NCBI GenBank assembly: GCA_016196505.1
Contig: JACPXO010000148.1
Location: 1 to 8,608 of the forward strand
Length of the DNA: 8,608 nt
Direction of reading: 5' to 3'
Source of the DNA: Candidatus Omnitrophota bacterium
GTDB lineage: Bacteria; Omnitrophota; Gorgyraeia; 2-02-FULL-51-18
Below, piece by piece: positions 1 to 6,530 of this stretch. The position numbers and the translations under genes are program-made. Below the pieces are notes generated by a model that saw only the letters and a program-made list of their open reading frames with translations, was not told where the DNA came from and did no database searches. Positions within the stretch are counted from its first letter, which is position 1. Each line of letters starts with the position of its first letter.

Positions 1-151
1 CTACGATCCTGAAGATCGCATTTTCAATGTCTTTTTTCCCGCACACGTAAACGATCTCAGCGGAAGGATATTTTTTCCTGAACTCCTCGGCGACGCTGAA
101 AGCCGGAAAGATGTGCCCTCCCGTCCCCCCGCAAGCCAGCATGACCTTCAT
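1..151 (-). CDS. murG: MurG, UDP-GlcNAc:lipid I GlcNAc transferase, N-terminal 50 codons (cut by window edge)
   Basis: This is the start of the glycosyltransferase that adds GlcNAc to lipid I on the inner face of the cytoplasmic membrane, giving lipid II. Only the first 50 residues are inside the window. They begin MKVMLACGGTGGHIFPAFSV, which contains the GGTGGH glycine-rich loop and following FPA that mark the N-terminal Rossmann domain of MurG. The ATG at 151 is chosen because it places this loop at residues 8-13, as is usual for MurG, and because an AGGGG Shine-Dalgarno lies 9 nt upstream. It follows ftsW by 16 nt, the standard dcw order. The C-terminal UDP-GlcNAc-binding domain is outside the window, so intactness cannot be judged. 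The identification is secure. Confidence 0.95.
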   Translation of the reverse strand, partial: MKVMLACGGTGGHIFPAFSVAEEFRKKYPSAEIVYVCGKKDIENAIFRIV

Positions 152-160
152 CGAAAGATG

Positions 161-165
161 CCCCT
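161..165 (-). promoter_or_regulatory. Ribosome binding site of murG
   Basis: The minus strand reads AGGGG here, followed by a 9 nt spacer to the ATG at 151. It lies in the short gap after the ftsW stop codon. It supports the chosen murG start. Confidence 0.6.
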
Positions 166-167
166 AT

Positions 168-1280
168 TCATGTAGTATCCAAGGGCTCCCTGGAGATATT
201 CAACAAAAACCCGAGGGCCGTGAGATTAGCCAAAAGCGCCGAGCCGCCATAACTGATAAAAGGCAGCGACAATCCCTTGGTGGGCAAGGCGCCGATACTG
301 ACGCTCACGTTGATGATCGCCTCGAGCGCGATGAGACTCACGAGCCCGAGACCCAGAAGCTGTGAGAAAACCGATCTTGCCCTAAAGACAATGACCATCC
401 CCGCGAAGATAAAGATGAGGAAAAGCAAGACCACGGAGCTCGCTCCCAAAAATCCCAGCTCTTCCCCGATGATGGAAAAAATAAAATCCGTGTGAGACTC
501 CGGCAAATAATACAATTTCTGTTGGGACTGACCTAGTCCCACTCCGAAAATACCTCCCGACCCCAGGGCCACGAACGACTGTATGATCTGATACCCGACC
601 CCGCGGGGGTCATCCCAAGGGTGGAGAAAAGCCAGGATCCTTTTTCGCCGGTAGGCCTTGGCCAACATGAGAAAAAGCAGCACCGGCACCGCGGCCGCCG
701 TCGTCGCGGCCAACACCCTCAACCGAAAGCCGGACACAAAAAAAAGGATGAACACCACGAGCGCCACCGTGACCGCCGTCCCCAGGTCCGGTTGTTTGAC
801 AATGAGGCCGGCGCACAAACCCAACACAAAAAGTGCCGGCAAGACGGTGGTGCGAAGATCGTGGAGCGTTTCCCTTTTTCTCTCCAAATAATCGGCCATA
901 TAAAAGATGATCGCGATCTTGAGATACTCCGACGGCTGAAAACTGAAACCCAAGAGCTTAAACCACCGCCGGGCCCCTCCGGCGGAGGCCCCGACATGCG
1001 GGACGAGCACCAGCACCAAAAGCGCCACCCCTATCCCTAAAATAAGCCGCGTATGACGGCGCAGGGCCTTGCAATCCACGCGCGATGCCCAGCGCGCCAA
1101 AAAAATGCCGAGCACGAGATAGACCAAATGCCGCTTGATAAAATAAGCGCTGTCCTTCATCTTTTCCATGGCGTAAATACCGCTGGCGCTATAGATCATG
1201 ACGACGCCTATGGCCAGGAGCACGACGGCGCATCCCAAAAGCAGAGTCCTGGCCCGGCGTACGGGTTCCGCGCTTGTCAC
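168..1280 (-). CDS. ftsW: FtsW, septal SEDS peptidoglycan glycosyltransferase
   Basis: This is a SEDS-family integral membrane protein that polymerises lipid II into glycan strands at the septum, working with FtsI. From the GTG start it has 370 residues, about the usual length of the compact FtsW/RodA core, with roughly ten hydrophobic segments. Family motifs are all present: GARRWF (102-107) followed by FQPSEYLK (114-121), KQPDLGTA (162-169), GYQIIQSFVALGSGG (229-243), LPESHTDFIFSIIGEELG (259-276) and LPTKGLSLPFISYGG (332-346). W106 and D265 sit at positions whose counterparts are essential in RodA. The GTG at 1280 is preferred over the in-frame ATG at 1337 because it forms a GTGA overlap with the murD stop and leaves a normal short cytoplasmic N-terminus; the longer start would add 19 arginine-rich residues and overlap murD by 61 bp. 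Position between murD and murG favours FtsW over RodA. The C-terminus is short. Confidence 0.95.
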   Translation of the reverse strand: MTSAEPVRRARTLLLGCAVVLLAIGVVMIYSASGIYAMEKMKDSAYFIKRHLVYLVLGIFLARWASRVDCKALRRHTRLILGIGVALLVLVLVPHVGASAGGARRWFKLLGFSFQPSEYLKIAIIFYMADYLERKRETLHDLRTTVLPALFVLGLCAGLIVKQPDLGTAVTVALVVFILFFVSGFRLRVLAATTAAAVPVLLFLMLAKAYRRKRILAFLHPWDDPRGVGYQIIQSFVALGSGGIFGVGLGQSQQKLYYLPESHTDFIFSIIGEELGFLGASSVVLLFLIFIFAGMVIVFRARSVFSQLLGLGLVSLIALEAIINVSVSIGALPTKGLSLPFISYGGSALLANLTALGFLLNISREPLDTT

Positions 1281-2626
1281 GTTCTTCCCATTTCCCGGAC
1301 GAGCCGTTTGAACGCTTCCCCGCGCTCTTCGAAACACGAAAACTGATCAAAGCTCGTGCACATCGGCGATAAGAGCACCGTATCGCCGTGGCTCGCGGAC
1401 CGGCAGGCGGCGTCGAAAGCGGCCTTAAAATTCTTCACCAAACAAAACTTTCGGAAAGACTTCCAGCGGCCGGCGATGGTTTTTCGCGATTCGCCGTAAA
1501 GGACGGCGAATTTCACGCGTTTGCCCAAAAGCCCTTCGAGTTCCTCGAACCGCGCGCCTTTGTCACGGCCGCCGGCGATGAGCACGAGCGGCGGCCGGCT
1601 TGCCAGGATCGCCGCCTTGGTGCTTTCCACCGTCGTCGATTTTGAATCGTTCACAAAGAACACGCCCCGCGCCTTGCCCACCGGCTCAAGCCGATGTTCG
1701 AGCGTTTGAAAGCCGCTCAAAACTTTTTGGATCGCGACGGCGGGGATCTTGAGAAAAAAAGCCGCCGCGGCCGCCGCCAAAATATTCTCGAGATTGTGGC
1801 CGCCCTGAAGTTTAAAACAGCGCGTGTCGAGCCGCATCCGCTCTTTACGGCCCAAAACAACCGCCAAGGATCCCTTCGTTAAAAATACGCCTTCTCTCAG
1901 GGGTTTTTTGCTAAAAAAAACGACGCGGGACCGCGCGTCTTTGGCCATTCGTCTCGTAACAGGGTCATCATAATTAGCGATCAAAATATCCCCGGGCCCC
2001 TGGTTCTTGAAGATCCTCGCCTTGGCGGCCCGATAGGCCGATAAAGTCCCGTGACGGTCCAGGTGATTCCGGCCGAGATTAAGAAGCACCGCGATCTTCG
2101 GGCGAAAACGGTGGCAGTCTTCCAGCTGAAACGAGCTGAGCTCCAGCACCACCGTCGTCTCCGGACGCACGGCCGGCAAAGCGTCCAAAAAAGAAAACCC
2201 CACATTGCCGCACAGAACCGCCGGTCCCCGTTGGGAAACCATGTGATGGATCAAATGGCAAGTCGTGGTTTTTCCGTTCGAACCCGTGACGCCTACCACG
2301 GTTCCGCGGCAAAAAGCAAAGGCAAGCTCGATCTCGCTGATCACCGGGATTTTAAGGGCCTTGGCCGATCGGAGCGGCAAGCTCGTCTTAGGGATCCCGG
2401 GGCTTGTGACCACAAGGTCCGCCGACCGCACAAAACCTTCCGTGTGACCGCCTGTCTCGACGCGCGCGCCCAAAACCTTCAGGGCTTTGGCATTTTCCAG
2501 GACGCCTTTCCCGGACAAGGCCTCCGTGACGCTCACCTCGGCGCCTTTCTCAAGCAAAAATTTAGCGGCCGCCAGACCGCTTTTGCCGAGACCCGCGACG
2601 GTTATTTTCTTATTTTTGAGATTCAT
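1277..2626 (-). CDS. murD: MurD, UDP-N-acetylmuramoyl-L-alanine:D-glutamate ligase
   Basis: This cytoplasmic ATP-dependent ligase adds D-glutamate to UDP-MurNAc-L-Ala. It has 449 residues, normal for MurD. In order: an N-terminal Rossmann-like domain with GLGKSG (12-17) and SPGIP (75-79); the ATP-binding central domain with GVTGSNGKTTT (112-122, K119 in the P-loop); LELSSFQLE (161-169), whose E162 matches the Mg-binding glutamate; NHLDRHG (187-193); the likely carbamylated lysine K202 in YRAAKARIF; HNLENILAA (277-285); LEHRLEPV; and the C-terminal domain with NDSKSTT (326-332), AGGRDKG (351-357) and SPMCTSFDQFSCFEERGEAFK-type ending (420-440). An Asn at 187 replaces the more usual Asp of DHLDRH. 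The ATG at 2626 lies 4 nt after the mraY stop (TAA-AGGG-ATG). There is no Shine-Dalgarno at normal spacing, so translation probably depends on coupling to mraY. The stop overlaps the ftsW start as GTGA. Confidence 0.96.
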   Translation of the reverse strand: MNLKNKKITVAGLGKSGLAAAKFLLEKGAEVSVTEALSGKGVLENAKALKVLGARVETGGHTEGFVRSADLVVTSPGIPKTSLPLRSAKALKIPVISEIELAFAFCRGTVVGVTGSNGKTTTCHLIHHMVSQRGPAVLCGNVGFSFLDALPAVRPETTVVLELSSFQLEDCHRFRPKIAVLLNLGRNHLDRHGTLSAYRAAKARIFKNQGPGDILIANYDDPVTRRMAKDARSRVVFFSKKPLREGVFLTKGSLAVVLGRKERMRLDTRCFKLQGGHNLENILAAAAAAFFLKIPAVAIQKVLSGFQTLEHRLEPVGKARGVFFVNDSKSTTVESTKAAILASRPPLVLIAGGRDKGARFEELEGLLGKRVKFAVLYGESRKTIAGRWKSFRKFCLVKNFKAAFDAACRSASHGDTVLLSPMCTSFDQFSCFEERGEAFKRLVREMGRT

Positions 2627-2630
2627 CCCT

Positions 2631-3719
2631 TTACTGGAGTTTAAGAGCCGCCAGCCCCCACAGCGACAGGATCAGCGAAACGATCCAAAAGCGTATGACC
2701 ACTTTCGACTCGCTCAAACCCTGGAGCTGAAAATGATGGTGTATCGGCGACATTAAAAAGATCCTTTTCTTCCTGAGTTTGTAGCTTGTGACTTGAAGGA
2801 TCACCGACAACGCCTCCACGACAAAAACGCCCCCGACTAAAAGCAGGAGGAACTCCTTTTTGATGAAAACGGCGACCACGCCGAGCGCGCCTCCCAAACT
2901 GAGAGACCCCACATCCCCCATGAAAACGCTTGCCGGATGTGAGTTGAACCACAAAAATCCCATGCAGGCGCCGAAGAGTGCCGCACAAAACACCGTCAGC
3001 TCCCCGGCGCCCGGCACGAAAGGGATCTGCAAATAATGCGCGAACCGCGCGTGGCCGGCCACATAGCTGAACACAGCATAGGTCAACGCAATCATCGCCG
3101 TGCACCCGATGGCGAGACCGTCCAAGCCGTCCGTCAAATTCACGGCGTTCGAGGCCCCGATGATTACGATCGCCACAAACACGATGTAACACGGCCCCAT
3201 CACCCAAAACCAGTTTTTCATGAAAGGGATGCTGACTTCCTGCCAGCCGGGGGCGTCCTGATAAAGGAAGATCCCGACCCCGATGCCCGCGATGAGTTGC
3301 CCCGCGAGTTTATTGACGGCGGTCAGGCCTTTTGAATTTTTCCGCGCGAGCTTCAGCATGTCATCCACGAAACCGACAGCGCCCAGCCACAACACGACGG
3401 CCGAGCACAAAAGGACGTAACGGTTCAAGAAATCGGCCCATAAAAGTAACGACACGAAAAAAGCGATCAGGATCAAGAGCCCCCCCATGGTCGGCACTTT
3501 TTCCTTGCCTTCATGGGCCTGATACAGCGGAGAGAAGCCCTCCCGCTTGATGCTTTGTTTCCAATCCAGCTGGTGGAGGAACTTCACCACCCATGGCCCG
3601 ATGATAAGACTGACCACAAAGGCCGTGATGCTGGCCAGCGCCGCTCGAAAGGTGATGTAGCGAAAAACGTTGAACCCGAAAAAGAGGTCTTTTAGAGGGG
3701 TGAGGAGGTAATAAAACAT
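2631..3719 (-). CDS. mraY: MraY, phospho-MurNAc-pentapeptide transferase (lipid I synthase)
   Basis: This polytopic inner-membrane enzyme transfers phospho-MurNAc-pentapeptide from the UDP precursor to undecaprenyl phosphate, forming lipid I. It has 362 residues, the usual length, with about ten membrane segments. Diagnostic motifs are complete: FNVFRYITFR (16-25) at the N-terminus, VPTMGG (75-80), FVDD (117-120) with the catalytic aspartate pair D119-D120, NAVNLTDGLDGLA (191-203), FMGDVGSLSLGG (266-277) with D269, and the MraY-specific PIHHHFQLQG (325-334). The ATG at 3719 is chosen because it gives the family-standard distance to the FNVF motif, although it makes the gene overlap the end of murF by 28 bp. 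A GGAAAAGG sequence lies 7 nt upstream inside murF. The loop before PTMGG is slightly longer than in E. coli. murD follows after 4 nt. Confidence 0.97.
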   Translation of the reverse strand: MFYYLLTPLKDLFFGFNVFRYITFRAALASITAFVVSLIIGPWVVKFLHQLDWKQSIKREGFSPLYQAHEGKEKVPTMGGLLILIAFFVSLLLWADFLNRYVLLCSAVVLWLGAVGFVDDMLKLARKNSKGLTAVNKLAGQLIAGIGVGIFLYQDAPGWQEVSIPFMKNWFWVMGPCYIVFVAIVIIGASNAVNLTDGLDGLAIGCTAMIALTYAVFSYVAGHARFAHYLQIPFVPGAGELTVFCAALFGACMGFLWFNSHPASVFMGDVGSLSLGGALGVVAVFIKKEFLLLLVGGVFVVEALSVILQVTSYKLRKKRIFLMSPIHHHFQLQGLSESKVVIRFWIVSLILSLWGLAALKLQ

Positions 3720-5077
3720 TCTAAAACCTTTTCCATTTTCATTCCGCGCGATCCCTTCACCAGCACGCTGTCCCCTGGATTGGCCATGTCTTTCAGGATC
3801 TTCCCGGCCTCCGCGCTGTCAACGGCCTGATAAGTCCTTTTCGGGTTGAACCCCCGTTTCACCGCCTCGTCCAAGACAAACTTGGAAAACGGCCCGGCGC
3901 CGACCACAAAATCGAACGCGTGCTCCGCGATCCGGCGGCCGATGCGCCGGTGCTGGCGTTCCGCGTCCGTCCCAAGCTCCAGCATATCCCCCAAAACAAC
4001 GCCCTTTCTTTTGGCCGGCTTGAGTTCTTGGAGAGCCGCCAGAGCCGCTTCAAAAGAATTCGGATTGGCATTGTAGGTGTCGTCTAAAAACCGGATGCCA
4101 CCCACCGTTTTTAATTGCAGGCGGCCCGGGGCCCCTTTAAAAGTCTCCAGCGCTTTTTTAATGAGCGGCACGTCCACGCCGAGGGCATGGCCCACCGCGG
4201 CGGCTAAAAGACAATTGAGCACATTATGACGGCCTATGAGCTGGATTTCGACGCTCTCCTTGCCGTTCAAACGGAAAAAACTTCCCTGAGGACCGCACCG
4301 GATCCCGTCGGCGAACCAATCTCCCCGTGAACTTGAAAAAGCCGCGCGCGATACTTTGTGCACGCCGCTCTGCACTTCGCGAAGCCTGGGATCCTCTCCG
4401 TTCAACACGAGCCATCCCCCGCGCGCGATATGCGCCACGAGACTCGTCTTCTCGCGGCTCACGCCCTCAAGGGTCTTCAAACCCTCCAAATGCGCCGGGC
4501 CGATGAGCGTGATCACGCCGATCTGAGGACCGATGATCGAGGACAAGCGCTCGATCTCGCCGGGCCGGTTGGTTCCCATTTCGATGACAGCTACCTCGTG
4601 GGACGGTTCGAGCTGAAAAATAGTTTTCGGCACGCCCACAAGATTATTTTCAGTGCCTCGGTTCTTCAAGACACAAAAATTCTGGGACAAGACGTGCGCG
4701 ACGAGCTCTTTGACCGTGGTCTTTCCCGCGCTTCCCGTGATCGCCACCGCGGGGATCCGGAACCGTTCTCGGTAGAACTTGGCCAGATCACCGTAAGCCG
4801 CGAGCGTATCGCGCACGACGATTACGCTAGCCCTTTTTTTGTATTCGTCCTTGAGACGCCCGGCCTCGGAAATAACGAGATAGGATGCCCCTCGGTTCAC
4901 AGCTTCAGCCAGAAAATCGTGGCCGTCAAAGCGGTTTCCGGTCAGCGCGAAGAACGCATTTCCTTTTTCCAAAGACCGGCTGTCCGTCGAGACACCGCTC
5001 ACGGGCAAGCGCTCGTCACTGACGCTGAGCGGCGTGCCTTTCGTATGCTTTAAGAGCTCGTCGAACTTAATGTCCAC
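3692..5077 (-). CDS. murF: MurF, UDP-MurNAc-tripeptide:D-Ala-D-Ala ligase
   Basis: This cytoplasmic ligase adds D-Ala-D-Ala to UDP-MurNAc-tripeptide, completing the pentapeptide used by MraY. It has 461 residues, in the normal range. Visible domains: an N-terminal UDP-precursor-binding domain with VSTDSR (29-34); the ATPase domain with ITGSAGKTTVKEL (113-125, K119 in the P-loop), ENNLVGVPKT (143-152), EMGTNRPGEI (166-175) and IGPAHLEG (192-199); GRHNVLN (282-288); and the C-terminal domain with DDTYNANPNSFEAAL (332-346), GDMLELG (363-369) and VKGSRGMKMEKV (440-451). DDTYNANP and the KGSR ending separate MurF from MurE and MurD. The start is a GTG at 5077. It overlaps the murE end by 11 bp and has AGAGGG 6 nt upstream. 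No ATG lies near the same position in frame. Confidence 0.96.
   Translation of the reverse strand: MDIKFDELLKHTKGTPLSVSDERLPVSGVSTDSRSLEKGNAFFALTGNRFDGHDFLAEAVNRGASYLVISEAGRLKDEYKKRASVIVVRDTLAAYGDLAKFYRERFRIPAVAITGSAGKTTVKELVAHVLSQNFCVLKNRGTENNLVGVPKTIFQLEPSHEVAVIEMGTNRPGEIERLSSIIGPQIGVITLIGPAHLEGLKTLEGVSREKTSLVAHIARGGWLVLNGEDPRLREVQSGVHKVSRAAFSSSRGDWFADGIRCGPQGSFFRLNGKESVEIQLIGRHNVLNCLLAAAVGHALGVDVPLIKKALETFKGAPGRLQLKTVGGIRFLDDTYNANPNSFEAALAALQELKPAKRKGVVLGDMLELGTDAERQHRRIGRRIAEHAFDFVVGAGPFSKFVLDEAVKRGFNPKRTYQAVDSAEAGKILKDMANPGDSVLVKGSRGMKMEKVLECFITSSPL
3727..3734 (-). promoter_or_regulatory. Ribosome binding site of mraY, inside murF
   Basis: The minus strand reads GGAAAAGG, 7 nt before the mraY ATG at 3719, within the final codons of murF. 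Its purine content and spacing suit a Shine-Dalgarno, supporting the start that overlaps murF by 28 bp. Confidence 0.5.
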
Positions 5078-6530
5078 CTAAAACCCTCTCGGCCTCATCG
5101 CGCTCATTGAAAAGAAACGCTTCTTTTCCGATCACTTGGGTCGTTTCGTGTCCTTTGCCCGCTAAAAGCACGATGTCTTGGGATTTAGCCGATAAAAGCG
5201 CCTGCCGTATCGCCTTCCGCCGGTCGAGCACCACCGAATAACGGTTGAAGCCCGCCGGAAACCCCGAGCGGATCTCTTCGGCGATCACGCGGGGATCTTC
5301 AGAGCGGGGATTATCGGAAGTGATGAATACCTGATCGCAAAAATCACTGGCGATCTTTCCCATTTTCGGGCGTTTATCCTTGTCGCGATCGCCGCCACAG
5401 CCGAACACCACGATCAAACGGTTCTTTTTGTAGGGTTCAAGCGCTCTCAGCACGTTGAGAAGTCCGTCCGGCGTATGGGCATAATCGATGAACACCCTGA
5501 AACTTTGCCCGCACTCCACCGGCTCAAGACGCCCCGGCACGCCGCGAAAGCTCGCGAGCGCCGCCGCGGCTTTTTCGAGGCTGAACCCAAGCGTATCCAC
5601 CGCCGCCAGAGCCCCCAGCACGTTGTAAACATTATGGAGCCCCACAAGCGGCGACCGGACGCTTATTTTCCTATCCCGCGCGATCAATTCGAACACCGTG
5701 CCCGTGATCTTCGACTCAAGCGCCACCGCCTTGAGATCCGCGTCGGACCTCACCCCATAGGTGACCCAGCGGCAGGTTATCTTTTTTTTAAGTTTTTCGA
5801 TCCACGGGTCGTCCTGATTGAGGATCGCCGCGCTTTTCGGGGAAAGTCCGGTAAAAAGCCGCGACTTGCAGTCAAAATAGGCCTCCATCGACCGGTGATA
5901 ATCCAGGTGATCCTGAGTAAGATTCGTGAAGATCGCCGCCTCAAAATCAATGCCGTCCACGCGGTGTTGGTCCAGCGCGTGCGAAGACACCTCCATGACC
6001 GCCGCTCCGCACCTCGACTCACGCATCTGAGACAACATTTCCTGGACTCGCAACGGCCCCGGCGTCGTCTCGGACGCCGGCACGTCCTTTCCGGGGAAGC
6101 GGTGGCTCACGGTGCCGATGACGCCGACCTTCAAATTTTCATTTCGCAGGAAATGCTCGAGAAGAAAACTCGTCGTGGTCTTGCCATTGGTCCCCGTCAC
6201 GCCTATCATGCGCAAGGCCCGCGAAGGATCGCCGTAAAAAACCGACGCGAGTTTCGCGACCGCCTGGCGGGACTCAGGGACCAGGATCAAAGGAATTTCT
6301 GATCGGAGGGTATGAGGCCTGTCCACGACGACGGCGGACGCCCCGCGGCGCAAGGCCTCGCCGATAAATGCTCCCCCATCGGCTTTGACGCCCTGGATCG
6401 CCACAAAAAGAAAACCCTTCTCGACCTTGCGGGAGTCACATTCGACACCCCGGATGGGGATGTCCGGGACCTTGGCCACGCCGGACACTTCGAGACGGGC
6501 GTCATCCAAAAGTTTTTTTAGCGAGATCAT
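5067..6530 (-). CDS. murE: MurE, UDP-MurNAc-L-Ala-D-Glu:meso-diaminopimelate ligase
   Basis: This cytoplasmic ligase adds the third stem-peptide residue. It has 487 residues, typical for MurE. Motifs in order: VECDSR (29-34) in the N-terminal UDP-binding domain; GVTGTNGKTTT (110-120, P-loop K117); SETTPGPL (153-160), the substrate-binding TTP; EVSSHALDQHRV (180-191); TNLTQDHLDYH (202-212); the expected carbamylated lysine K222 in YFDCKSRLF; LHNVYNVLGA (298-307); GVPGRLEPV (330-338); IDYAHTPDGL (348-357); GCGGDRDKDKRPKMG (377-391); DNPRSEDP (406-413); and AGKGHE (457-462). DNPR is the signature for meso-diaminopimelate; lysine-adding enzymes differ there. The ATG at 6530 overlaps the ftsI stop as ATGA. 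Upstream bases give only a weak GGCGGG, so coupling to ftsI is likely. The end overlaps murF by 11 bp. Confidence 0.97.
   Translation of the reverse strand: MISLKKLLDDARLEVSGVAKVPDIPIRGVECDSRKVEKGFLFVAIQGVKADGGAFIGEALRRGASAVVVDRPHTLRSEIPLILVPESRQAVAKLASVFYGDPSRALRMIGVTGTNGKTTTSFLLEHFLRNENLKVGVIGTVSHRFPGKDVPASETTPGPLRVQEMLSQMRESRCGAAVMEVSSHALDQHRVDGIDFEAAIFTNLTQDHLDYHRSMEAYFDCKSRLFTGLSPKSAAILNQDDPWIEKLKKKITCRWVTYGVRSDADLKAVALESKITGTVFELIARDRKISVRSPLVGLHNVYNVLGALAAVDTLGFSLEKAAAALASFRGVPGRLEPVECGQSFRVFIDYAHTPDGLLNVLRALEPYKKNRLIVVFGCGGDRDKDKRPKMGKIASDFCDQVFITSDNPRSEDPRVIAEEIRSGFPAGFNRYSVVLDRRKAIRQALLSAKSQDIVLLAGKGHETTQVIGKEAFLFNERDEAERVLGGH
5084..5089 (-). promoter_or_regulatory. Ribosome binding site of murF (supports the GTG start)
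   Basis: The minus strand reads AGAGGG, then TTTTAG, then the GTG start at 5077. The site lies inside the last codons of murE. It is the main sequence support for the GTG start of murF. Confidence 0.55.

Noticed and set aside
1281..1337. The 19-codon N-terminal extension of ftsW
   Set aside because: It lies inside the conserved C-terminus of MurD and is Arg/Gly-rich; the GTG at 1280 gives a normal FtsW N-terminus and a typical 4-base overlap.
2051..2644. A 197-codon open frame on the plus strand opposite murD
   Set aside because: It is antisense to murD, composed of basic and polar residues without a domain, and has no independent support.
2641..3207. A 188-codon minus-strand frame inside mraY, considered as a frameshifted or overlapping gene
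   Set aside because: mraY is intact in its own frame across this region with all its motifs; the alternative translation is Gly/Arg-rich and unrecognisable.
4358..5053. A 231-codon open frame on the plus strand opposite murF
   Set aside because: It is antisense to a complete murF and its translation shows no family motif or membrane segment; it is a shadow of the real gene.
5475..6302. A 275-codon open frame on the plus strand opposite murE
   Set aside because: It lies wholly antisense to a complete, motif-rich murE. Its translation is rich in Arg and His with no recognisable domain, as expected from the complement of GC-rich codons.
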